A DNA stretch of 64,000 nucleotides from an uncultured Prevotellaceae bacterium (lineage in GTDB: Bacteria; Bacteroidota; Bacteroidia; Bacteroidales; Bacteroidaceae), in NCBI GenBank assembly GCA_902778255.1, contig CACYXD010000003.1:124001-188000 (forward strand). Direction: 5' to 3'. A program made the position numbers and the translations under genes. Shown in pieces: positions 41,868-50,635 of this stretch (position 1 is its first letter; the number at the start of each line of letters is the position of its first letter). A model generated the notes under the pieces. That model did not search any database. It was not told the origin of the DNA and was given only the letters and a program-made list of their open reading frames with translations.

Positions 41868-43580
41868 ATGATTACCAAAAACATAAAACATAACATGGTT
41901 GTTCTTGCAATGGGCTGTGGTGTTGCTTTTACGACAGTCGGCTGCAACGACTTTCTCGATGTGCTGCCATTGAATGAAGTGGTGCTCGAGAACTACTGGA
42001 CCAAGAAAAGTGATGTGACTAGTGTGCTGATGGGATGTTATGAGAGTCTGGCGGCTGGCGAAAGTGTCACCCGTATGGGACTTTGGGGCGAGGTGCGCTC
42101 CGATAATGTCAAGATGGGTAACTCTTCGTCTCAGGATCTGGAACAGATGCTCAAAGAGAATATCCTGCCCACCAATAACTATTGTAACTGGACAGCATTC
42201 TATCAGACCATCAACCGTTGTAATACGGTTATACACTATGCGCCTCAGGTGCAGGCGATAGACCCTAACTATACGCAGGCGGAGATGAAGGCCAATATTG
42301 CTGAGGCTACCTTTATCCGTTCGCTGTGCTATTTCTACCTGATTCGTACGTTCCGCGACGTGCCTTTCACCCGCAAGCCCAGTATTGACGATACCGAGGA
42401 ATATCGTATTCCCGCTGACTCGTTCAACGTGGTGCTTGGCAATATCATTGCTGACATGGAGGCTGTGAAGGACGATGCACAGATGTATTTCCGCAAGCCC
42501 AAATCCGACTCAAATGTCAGAGACGCTGCTGAACTCGAAAACACAGCTCGCGTCACTCGTCCCGCTATGTATGCGCTTCTTGCCGACCTCTATCTGTGGA
42601 AGGGCGATTGGGATAAGTGTATAGCCAGCTGCGACTATGTCATCAGTTTCAAGCAGGAAGAGTATGACAAGTTGTTGAAACGTCGTTTGCAGAACGAGGT
42701 ACAGCTGTTTAATGATATCCCCCTCTATCTTGAGGAGATAAGTAGTATTTCGGGCTATGCCTATAATGCCATCTTCGGACAGGGCAACTCGTTTGAGAGT
42801 ATCTTTGAGATTACCTATGACAATTCCAATAGCTCTAATCCCACAAACTCCTATGTCGGTTCTTTCTATAGTCATAGAAACAACAATGCACTGACCAGTG
42901 GTAACCTTGTGACCGTGGAGGAGTTCTACAAGGGACTGCCTCAGAAGAAGACCGACCTCTTTGATACGAAAGACTGTCGTGCCTATGAGAACATCTACGA
43001 GAATGGCAAGTCTTATTGGATTGCCAAGTATTCTTCTCAAAGCACCAGGATTGAAAAGACTACGTCAACCTGGCGACCAGCCTATAGCTGGCGTTCTTCC
43101 GATTTTGCGTCTTGGATCATCTATCGTCTCACCGATGTGATGCTGATGAAGGCCGAGGCCTTGGTAGAGCAGGGTAGCGACAAGTATCAGGATGCTTTCG
43201 ATCTGGTGAATGCAGTGAACAGGCGCGCCGTAAACTCCAAGACTCCAGGAACGGGCGAAGTGCTGACGTTTGCCGATTTCAAGAACTCGTTGGATGACAT
43301 GAGAACCCTGGTGATGGACGAGCGTCATCGTGAACTGATGTTCGAGGGCAAGCGTTGGTATGACCTAGTGCGCATGGCTCGCCGTACGGGCAGTACCAAG
43401 AGCCTGGCTAAGACCGTCACACAGAAGCAGTTGACCAATATCGGTGGTATCCAGATTCGTCTGGCCGATCCTAATGCGCTCTATTTCCCCTATTTCCGCA
43501 ATGAGCTGAAGGTCAATCCGTACTTGAAACAGAATCCCGCCTATAACACTGGTGGCGATGATGATCTGGAGAAGAACTAA
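41868..43580 (+). CDS. SusD/RagB-type surface lipoprotein 1
   Basis: A 570-residue lipoprotein (lipobox Cys26, TTVGCNDF) with the SusD fold signatures: CNDFLDVLPLNEVVLENYWT at the mature N-terminus, the helical TPR-like AEATFIRSLCYFYLIRTFRD, VPFTRKPSIDDTEEYRIPAD, ALLADLYLWKGDWDKCIASC, and the C-terminal MDERHRELMFEGKRWYDLVR. It caps the partner SusC and binds the ligand. Its signal peptide (MITKNIKHNMVVLAMGCG) is closely related to that of the FAS1 gene at 45621. Confidence 0.93.
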   Translation: MITKNIKHNMVVLAMGCGVAFTTVGCNDFLDVLPLNEVVLENYWTKKSDVTSVLMGCYESLAAGESVTRMGLWGEVRSDNVKMGNSSSQDLEQMLKENILPTNNYCNWTAFYQTINRCNTVIHYAPQVQAIDPNYTQAEMKANIAEATFIRSLCYFYLIRTFRDVPFTRKPSIDDTEEYRIPADSFNVVLGNIIADMEAVKDDAQMYFRKPKSDSNVRDAAELENTARVTRPAMYALLADLYLWKGDWDKCIASCDYVISFKQEEYDKLLKRRLQNEVQLFNDIPLYLEEISSISGYAYNAIFGQGNSFESIFEITYDNSNSSNPTNSYVGSFYSHRNNNALTSGNLVTVEEFYKGLPQKKTDLFDTKDCRAYENIYENGKSYWIAKYSSQSTRIEKTTSTWRPAYSWRSSDFASWIIYRLTDVMLMKAEALVEQGSDKYQDAFDLVNAVNRRAVNSKTPGTGEVLTFADFKNSLDDMRTLVMDERHRELMFEGKRWYDLVRMARRTGSTKSLAKTVTQKQLTNIGGIQIRLADPNALYFPYFRNELKVNPYLKQNPAYNTGGDDDLEKN

Positions 43581-43609
43581 GATTAATGGTTTATTGATAA
43601 TTGATAATT

Positions 43610-45583
43610 ATGGAAAAGATAAATATTTTCAGAAACAAATGGCTGATGGCTGTTCTCTGTTGTCTCTTGACGATGGGAGCAGGGTTGACCTCATGTAGCG
43701 ATGATGACAGTGATGCACCGCTGACCTTCTATTCCTCCGTACGTCTTACGGCTGCAGAGTTTATTGAGGCCGATCAAGAGCGCTTCAGCGATTTCAAGAC
43801 CATTCTGGAGCGAGGCAACTACCTGGGTATGCTGAAGAGCTATGGTCACTACACGGTGTTCGCTCCCACCAATGATGCCATCCAGCAGTATCTGAAGGAG
43901 CATGGTTATGCATCACTCGATGACCTGCCTACAGAGATGTGTGACACCCTGTCGCGTACGCATATTGTCAACGACAAGGCTTATTTCACAACAGATATGG
44001 GTAATGACGTGTCTCCTGTTAATATGAACGATAACTATATTAATATTAAGGCCGACAGTGATGCCGTTAATAATAACGCGCTGGTATTCTATGTCAATGA
44101 AGATTCACGCCTGATTCAGCGCGACGACTCGGTGACCAACGGTGTGGTGCATGTCGTCGATCATGTCATCAAGACCAGCAGCGACCTGTTGCCTGCCTTG
44201 CTGGAGAAGAATCCAAATCTCTCCCTCTTCTGTCAAGCCCTTCTTATCACCCATATGGCCGATTCGCTGATGAAGTATAAGGATGAAACTTATACCCTTG
44301 ATCCCGACTCAGCCATGTATGGCAATAAGAACATTCAGGTGGTCAACTCTACCGCTGGCGATGGTAGTGGACAGACGACACGAACCTATTACCCATTGGA
44401 GCATAAATGGATGTTTACGGCCTTTGTTGAGACCGACTCCATCTATAACCTTCATGGTATTAAGACCATTGACGACCTGAAGGCATACGCTAAGTCTGTC
44501 TATGACGAGGCCTATCCTGAGGATGCTGGCAAATACGACGATGATTTCACTGATCGTCGTAATCCGTTGAACCGTTTCATCAGCTATCATCTGATGTATA
44601 GTAAGGGCGATCGTGAATATTGGGTACACTGCACAAAGGAACTCTATGCAACCAAGTTTATCATCTCCGAGTTCGATCCTGAGGAATACTACGAGACCAT
44701 GGCGCCTCATACGTTGATGCGTTTCTGCTGCCCGGGTGAGAATGAGGTTTATATCAACCGTAAGGGTGGCCCTGGCAAGAAGAATGTGGAAGTGCGTGGC
44801 ATTCAGGTGCTGCCAATCAAGGGCGCAGAGTGCAGCAATGGTATCTATCACTACATCGATGATATCCTGTCATACTCCAAGGATGTGCGTACCAATGTAC
44901 TTCTTCGCCGTATTCGTGTTGACAGTAGCACCCTCAGTCCTGAGTTCATGAACAGTGGTGCCCGTTATAAGTATATGGCTGGTGAGCGCATGATGTTTGG
45001 CTATAAGAAAGGTTATCTGGCAAACTTCCAAATGCACAATGCCAATACATTCGTTGGCTGTGGTAACGAGCAGCCAGGCTGGGTTCATTATGAAGGCAGT
45101 GGTGTTTGTATTACTGGCGAGAAGTTTGACGCCTCCGTCAAGTTGCCACCAGTGCCCCGTGATGGAACCTACGAGGTGCGTATCGGTTATTCTCAAGGTA
45201 ACGACCGTGGTATTGCTCAGGTTTATCTTAATAATGAGGCCTGCGGTATTCCTGTCAGTTTCCGTATTCTCGACAGCAATGCCGGTAGGGTAGAGGACAC
45301 TGGCGATGAAGATGAAGACCGTGCTAATGATAAAGCCATGCGTAACCGTGGCTTCATGAAGGCTATGGACAGTTACGGCAGTAGGAGTGACTCCAAGGGT
45401 CTGCGCGATCAGTCTAACACCCTGCGTCGTATCTTGGTGCGTCAGTTTATGCGTGCCGACCAGGACTATTGGCTGCGTTTCCGCCAGATCCTTGATGGTA
45501 AGTCGCTATATATGTCTCTCGACTATGTCGAGCTCTGTCCGAAGGAGGTCTATGACGATCCAGAAGGTGAAGACCGTCACTAA
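43610..45583 (+). CDS. FAS1-domain surface lipoprotein 2
   Basis: A 657-residue predicted lipoprotein; lipobox Cys29 in GLTSCSDDD. A first FAS1-like domain (~45-185) shows FKTILERGNYLGMLKSYGHY then TVFAPTNDAIQQYL, and NGVVHVVDHVI closes it. A second FAS1-like segment (~195-420) ends SNGIYHYIDDILSY. The last ~210 residues (GERMMFGYKKGYLANFQMHN ... TYEVRIGYSQGNDRGIAQVY) look like a beta-sandwich binding module. ATG 43610 is chosen over a TTG three codons upstream in spacer DNA. Its place after SusCD pair 1 suggests an accessory surface glycan- or protein-binding role. Confidence 0.75.
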   Translation: MEKINIFRNKWLMAVLCCLLTMGAGLTSCSDDDSDAPLTFYSSVRLTAAEFIEADQERFSDFKTILERGNYLGMLKSYGHYTVFAPTNDAIQQYLKEHGYASLDDLPTEMCDTLSRTHIVNDKAYFTTDMGNDVSPVNMNDNYINIKADSDAVNNNALVFYVNEDSRLIQRDDSVTNGVVHVVDHVIKTSSDLLPALLEKNPNLSLFCQALLITHMADSLMKYKDETYTLDPDSAMYGNKNIQVVNSTAGDGSGQTTRTYYPLEHKWMFTAFVETDSIYNLHGIKTIDDLKAYAKSVYDEAYPEDAGKYDDDFTDRRNPLNRFISYHLMYSKGDREYWVHCTKELYATKFIISEFDPEEYYETMAPHTLMRFCCPGENEVYINRKGGPGKKNVEVRGIQVLPIKGAECSNGIYHYIDDILSYSKDVRTNVLLRRIRVDSSTLSPEFMNSGARYKYMAGERMMFGYKKGYLANFQMHNANTFVGCGNEQPGWVHYEGSGVCITGEKFDASVKLPPVPRDGTYEVRIGYSQGNDRGIAQVYLNNEACGIPVSFRILDSNAGRVEDTGDEDEDRANDKAMRNRGFMKAMDSYGSRSDSKGLRDQSNTLRRILVRQFMRADQDYWLRFRQILDGKSLYMSLDYVELCPKEVYDDPEGEDRH

Positions 45584-45620
45584 TTGAGAATTGAAAATTG
45601 AGAATTGAAAATTGAAGATT

Positions 45621-47279
45621 ATGATTACCGATAACATCAAACATTATCTCCTGGCGCTCTGTGTGGGCTGTGGCTCCGCTGCTTCCTTCACGGCCTGTAG
45701 CGAGTGGGACGAGCATTATGAGGACCCAGTCACTCAGGCAAACAGTAGTCTGACCCTTTGGCAGACCATCCAGCAGCATCCGGAACTGAGTGACTTTAGT
45801 GAGGTGCTCAGCAATACCATGTTGCTTAAACAGCATAAAAAGACGGATGTGAGCTATGCTGACATGCTCAATGGCTCACAGTCATTCACCGTTTTCGCTC
45901 CTGTCAATGGCTCTTTCGACAAGGATGCATTAATCAGTCAGCTTGCAACCGATAGTGGCGACTCTGCCGTGATACGCTCGTTTGTAGGCAACCACCTGTC
46001 GTATGGCCCGACCAGCAGTGTTGCCACGCCGACGGAATTCTTCCTGCTCAATACCAAGCGTGCCACTGTAGGCAATGGCAAGGTGCTTGGCTCTACTGTC
46101 AAGGAAGAGAACCTGAGTGCAAAAGGTGGTTTGCTCCATATCCTTGAGCGCCCCTTGCCCTATCGCTATAATATCTATGAAACACTGCTCAACGACAGCC
46201 GCTTTACGACATTGGGTCAGCTGCTCAACAGCTACGACAAGGATGAGTTCAGTCCTTCTCAGTCAATACCTGGCGGAATGGTCGATGGCGAGCAGGTCTA
46301 TATTGACTCCGTCTTCAACGAGACCAATATCATGCTTGATCGAGTAGGAAAGATTGCTGCTGAGGACTCTGCCTTTATCATGGTGGTGCCCACTGCTACG
46401 GAATGGGAGCGTGTCTGGGCAGAGGCTCAGAAGTGCTATCATTTTGTTCCGAGCCTCGAAGGTGCTGACTCTCTGCAGCGTTTCTGGGCAGCTTACTCCT
46501 TGTTCAGCGATGCTATCTTCAGTCGTAAGATACAAAGTAGTCCCGAGGATTCGCTGATTACCTATAATTATACGAAGCGTTATCCGAAGTATCACGTGTT
46601 CCATAAGCCTTTCGACGAGGGTGGTATCCTCTATGGCGCCACTCCCGAGGAATACAGCAATGGTACGCTCTACGTCACAGATCATTGGCCTTTTGCGCCC
46701 GAGACCACTTTCCAGCGCGAGATCAAGGTTGAGGCCGAGAATACCGCCAATGTCATCAGTAAGAATTCGAATTGTAATGATGAGATATATACGCATATTG
46801 CCGATAGCGTGTCGGAGAGTGGCTATTTATATCTCAAGCCCATTACAGCAAGTGACTGGGAAATGACCTTCAATCTGCAGGATGTATTGTCTGGTACCTA
46901 TGATATCTGTGCTATCATCTTGCCTGTTACCGTTGCTAATCCTGTGGCCACAACCCACCATCCTTGTAAGTTCAGGGCTACGCTCGCTTATGTCGATGAG
47001 AAGGGAGCCAGCAAGACTCTAAAATGCACGAATCCTAACCCTGTTACTACTGATAAGAAAGAATATATCGCAGACTCTCTATGTGTTGACACGGTGGTGA
47101 TTGTCGAGAATTTCACGTTCCCTGCCACCAATTACGATCAGAAGAGCATTCAGTTCTCGCTAAAGATAGGTAGCTCTGTCTTGAATAGCGAGATGATAGA
47201 AACCGCTCCGAAGAAATATACGCGTGATATGTTACTCGACTGTATTTATCTGCGTCCGAAGAAAAGGGTAGAGGAGTAG
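45621..47279 (+). CDS. FAS1-domain surface lipoprotein 3
   Basis: A 552-residue predicted lipoprotein; lipobox Cys26 in SFTACSEW. The FAS1-like region covers ~45-190 (LWQTIQQHPELSDFSEVLSN, YADMLNGSQSFTVFAPVNGS, then KGGLLHILERPLPYRYNI). A second half-domain follows (~190-340), and a C-terminal beta-rich module (~375-550, REIKVEAENTANVISKNSNC). The domain order mirrors the previous gene, so the pair probably arose by old duplication. ATG 45621 is chosen; a TTG lies three codons upstream in AATTG-repeat spacer. The signal peptide nearly copies that of the SusD gene at 41868. Confidence 0.75.
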   Translation: MITDNIKHYLLALCVGCGSAASFTACSEWDEHYEDPVTQANSSLTLWQTIQQHPELSDFSEVLSNTMLLKQHKKTDVSYADMLNGSQSFTVFAPVNGSFDKDALISQLATDSGDSAVIRSFVGNHLSYGPTSSVATPTEFFLLNTKRATVGNGKVLGSTVKEENLSAKGGLLHILERPLPYRYNIYETLLNDSRFTTLGQLLNSYDKDEFSPSQSIPGGMVDGEQVYIDSVFNETNIMLDRVGKIAAEDSAFIMVVPTATEWERVWAEAQKCYHFVPSLEGADSLQRFWAAYSLFSDAIFSRKIQSSPEDSLITYNYTKRYPKYHVFHKPFDEGGILYGATPEEYSNGTLYVTDHWPFAPETTFQREIKVEAENTANVISKNSNCNDEIYTHIADSVSESGYLYLKPITASDWEMTFNLQDVLSGTYDICAIILPVTVANPVATTHHPCKFRATLAYVDEKGASKTLKCTNPNPVTTDKKEYIADSLCVDTVVIVENFTFPATNYDQKSIQFSLKIGSSVLNSEMIETAPKKYTRDMLLDCIYLRPKKRVEE

Positions 47280-47307
47280 AAAGGTGAATAAGTAAAAACG
47301 AAGAATT

Positions 47308-50300
47308 ATGAATACAATAAAGCAATTTTTCCGTAGTGGAGATTGGACGAAAAGATGTTTGGTTGTGGCATTTTGCCTGCAATTCTCCATCTTCAACTTC
47401 TCATCTTCAATATGCTATGCGCAGGTTCAGCTGAAGACGGTAAGCGGTTATGTGACTGATGCCGCTACAGGACTCCCCCTTGCGGGTGTGCTCGTTGAGG
47501 CCTACGGTAACCAGAAATACACCGCCATGACCGACGAGAGGGGAGCCTACGAGTTGAAGGTGCCTGAGTATGTGAGCAGTTTGGGTATGCGTGTTGAGGG
47601 CTATCAGTTCCAGCAGAAAGCTATCCGTCAGGATATCGACAAGACCAATGCCGAGCTTTATCCTGCCACGTTCTCACCTGTCTATGAGCGTTCCACCCAG
47701 TCGTTTGTCAGTCGTCGTGCCGATAATTTCGACAATACGGCACAGGTGAGCATTGATCCTTTGGTGGCCGAACAGTTGGGCGCTGATATCCATTCCGTGA
47801 CCCGTAGTGGTCAGTTGGGTATTGGCAACACCATGTTCATCGGCGGTCTCACCAGTCTGCAGGCCAATGCACAGCCATTGGTGGTCATCGATGGTGTCAT
47901 CACCGACATGCAGATTGACCGTCAGATGCTCCACGAGGGCTATTTCAATAATATCCTGGCCAACCTCAATGTCAACGACATCGAGAGTGTCACCGTTCTG
48001 AAAAACGGTACTGCCCTCTATGGCTCCAAGGCTGCTGGTGGCGTGTTGCTCATCAAGACCAAGCGCAACCGTTCAATGGCTACCAAGATTGACGTGAATA
48101 TCAACGGCCAGTTCATGCTGACACCCCGTCTGCCTAAGATGATGGGTGCTGAGGACTATCGTCTCTATGCCACTGAGATGCTCTCTGGACTGACGTCCGA
48201 CCTCAGCAAGATGGAGTTTATCTCCAACGATCGCTCCGTACCTTATTATTATAATACCTATCATAATAATACCGATTGGACCGATGAGGTGTATCACAAC
48301 ACCTTTGTCTCCAACTATGGCATCAACGTACAGGGTGGTGACGATGTGGCCAACTACAACCTCTCGGTAGGTTATTCCTTTGGTGATGCTACGTTGCGCG
48401 GCAATGATTTCTCGCGTTTCAATATGCGACTCAACACCGATATCCATGTGTTCAAGGGACTTGACGTGCGTTTCGATGCCGCCTATAGCGATGTCACCCG
48501 TGACCTGCGCGATGATGGCGCTGCTGCCGACCTATCTTTCGGTACGGTCACGTCACCAGGTTTCCTCTCGCTCATCAAATCTCCTTTCCTGGCTCCCTAT
48601 GCTTATGACAACAATGGTAATCCCAGCCATTATCTGGCTGCTGCCGATGATTATGCCATCAAGGCTTTTGAGAACGACGGTTCTGTCTACCAGAATGCCG
48701 TGCGCCTGGCCAACCCCTTGGGTATCCTGCAACTCGGTGATGGCGAGAACCGCAACCAGGCAGGCAACCGTATGGTGACCTTCAGCATCACCCCTAAGTA
48801 TCAGTTCAACTCCCATCTCTCTCTGCAGGAACATTTCAATTTCACGCTGGTCAATACCAACGAGAACTATTACCTGCCTCTTGAGGGCACGCCTCCTTTC
48901 CGCCTGTTATCTACCAGTAATATCCAGGTTGAAAACATGGCTCAGAGTATGGCTGCCCGTCAGAACTCCATTATGAGCGACACCCGTTTGATGTGGAACA
49001 ATCGTTATGGTGCTCATAAGATTGATGTCTTTGGTGGTGTGCGTTATCAGAACAGTAAGTATAAGATGACGGCCCAGCGTGGCTACAATACTGGTAACGA
49101 TTTGTATCCCACCACGGGCAGTGCCAACAACTACCGTTCTACCTGGGGCGATGACGACAAGACCATCAACCTCGCATGGTATGCCCAGGCCGACTATAAC
49201 TGGGGCGAGAAATACTATCTTGAGGCAGGCCTCTCTGCCGAGACCAGTTCACGTATCGGTGAGGATGCCGACGGTTTGAAGCTTGGTGGCGTGGTATGGG
49301 GCCTCTTCCCCAGTGTCAATGCCGCTTGGGTGCTCAGCAACGAGAAATGGCTGGCCGATGTCAAGGGTATCGACTATCTGCGCCTGAATGTGGGCTTCGA
49401 TGTGACAGGTAATGACAATATCGACTACACCGCGTCTAAGACCTATTTCGTGGCCAACAATATGCTCTCTCAGAAGGTTGACGGCAAGTCCATCGGAAAT
49501 ATCGGCAACACCTCGTTGGCATGGGAGATCACCAATCGTCTGACTTTGGGCCTTGAGGGCAACTTCATGAACAACCGTCTGAATGCCCATGTCAATTATT
49601 TCAAGGGCTGGACCAAGAACCTGCTCACCCTTCGTCAGCTGGCATGGACCAGCGGTCTGGCCGAGAGCTGGAGCAATGATGGTAAGCTCGAGAACGAGGG
49701 CTTCGAGGTGGGCTTTGGTGCTAAGGTGCTCAACCTGAAAGACTTCACTTGGGAGGTGGGTGCGTCTGCCGGGCACTATGTCAATAAGATTACGGCCCTG
49801 CCCAACAACGACCGCTCCTTTGAGACCGAGGCTTATGGCGCTACTATCCTGTCTCAGGTAGGCTCGGCTGCCGGTGTGTTCTATGGCTATAAGACCAATG
49901 GTGTCTATACCACTCAGGCTGCTGCCGATGCAGATGGCCTTTATCAGGTCGATGAGCGTGGTCAGCGTGAGTATTTCGCTGCCGGTGATATGCGCTTCGT
50001 CGATAAGAACGGCGACGGCGTTATCGACAAGAACGACCGCTTCATCATCGGTGATCCCAATCCCGATGTCTATGGTAATATCTATACCCGCCTGAATTGG
50101 AAGCAGTGGACACTTGGTGCCACCTTCCGCTATTCTCTTGGCAATGATGTGTATAACTACCAGCGCTCACTACTTGAGGGCGGTTCTCGCTTCTACAACC
50201 AGACCACAGCCATGCTGGCACGCTGGACTGCAGAGGGACAGCAGACCTCTATACCTCATATCACCTATGGTGACCCCATGGGCAATGCCCGCTTCAGCGA

Positions 50301-50550
50301 CCGTTGGATTGAAGATGGCAGCTACCTGCGCCTGAGCAATGTCACGCTGAGCTATGCCATCCCCATCCGCAGCACCTATCTGCAGGGCATCACATTGTGG
50401 GGTGGTGCTTATAACCTCTTCACGCTGACTCGTTACCTGGGCAGTGATCCCGATTGTGGCGTTGGCGGCAGTGTGCTCGCACAGGGTATCGATCGTGGTC
50501 TCCTGTCCAGCTCGCGCTCGTTTGCACTGGGTGTGAAGGTTAATCTCTAA
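47308..50550 (+). CDS. SusC/RagA-type TonB-dependent outer-membrane transporter 2
   Basis: A 1080-residue protein whose signal peptide (MNTIKQFFRSGDWTKRCLVV) is nearly that of SusC 1. An N-terminal regulatory-like domain (SGYVTDAATGLPLAGVLVEA) and a plug (IGNTMFIGGLTSLQANAQPL then VVIDGVI) are followed by a barrel ending SFALGVKVNL. The mature protein is only distantly related to SusC 1. Its plug lacks the usual LRG motif (reads MFIGGL) and no clear TonB box was found. It is paired with the SusD gene at 50636. Confidence 0.9.
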   Translation: MNTIKQFFRSGDWTKRCLVVAFCLQFSIFNFSSSICYAQVQLKTVSGYVTDAATGLPLAGVLVEAYGNQKYTAMTDERGAYELKVPEYVSSLGMRVEGYQFQQKAIRQDIDKTNAELYPATFSPVYERSTQSFVSRRADNFDNTAQVSIDPLVAEQLGADIHSVTRSGQLGIGNTMFIGGLTSLQANAQPLVVIDGVITDMQIDRQMLHEGYFNNILANLNVNDIESVTVLKNGTALYGSKAAGGVLLIKTKRNRSMATKIDVNINGQFMLTPRLPKMMGAEDYRLYATEMLSGLTSDLSKMEFISNDRSVPYYYNTYHNNTDWTDEVYHNTFVSNYGINVQGGDDVANYNLSVGYSFGDATLRGNDFSRFNMRLNTDIHVFKGLDVRFDAAYSDVTRDLRDDGAAADLSFGTVTSPGFLSLIKSPFLAPYAYDNNGNPSHYLAAADDYAIKAFENDGSVYQNAVRLANPLGILQLGDGENRNQAGNRMVTFSITPKYQFNSHLSLQEHFNFTLVNTNENYYLPLEGTPPFRLLSTSNIQVENMAQSMAARQNSIMSDTRLMWNNRYGAHKIDVFGGVRYQNSKYKMTAQRGYNTGNDLYPTTGSANNYRSTWGDDDKTINLAWYAQADYNWGEKYYLEAGLSAETSSRIGEDADGLKLGGVVWGLFPSVNAAWVLSNEKWLADVKGIDYLRLNVGFDVTGNDNIDYTASKTYFVANNMLSQKVDGKSIGNIGNTSLAWEITNRLTLGLEGNFMNNRLNAHVNYFKGWTKNLLTLRQLAWTSGLAESWSNDGKLENEGFEVGFGAKVLNLKDFTWEVGASAGHYVNKITALPNNDRSFETEAYGATILSQVGSAAGVFYGYKTNGVYTTQAAADADGLYQVDERGQREYFAAGDMRFVDKNGDGVIDKNDRFIIGDPNPDVYGNIYTRLNWKQWTLGATFRYSLGNDVYNYQRSLLEGGSRFYNQTTAMLARWTAEGQQTSIPHITYGDPMGNARFSDRWIEDGSYLRLSNVTLSYAIPIRSTYLQGITLWGGAYNLFTLTRYLGSDPDCGVGGSVLAQGIDRGLLSSSRSFALGVKVNL

Positions 50551-50635
50551 ATGAATTAAGAATTTAGAATTAAGAGTTAAGAGGTATCGGCTTTTAGCCG
50601 AGTAAGAATTAAGAATTATATATAGGATACCGATT
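50551..50635. repeat. Intergenic hairpin repeat between SusC 2 and SusD 2
   Basis: AATTAAGAATTTAGAATTAA and AAGAATTAAGAATTA flank a small palindrome (TCGGCTTTTAGCCGA). The layout matches the repeat at 17053-17121 read on the other strand. Confidence 0.55.
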
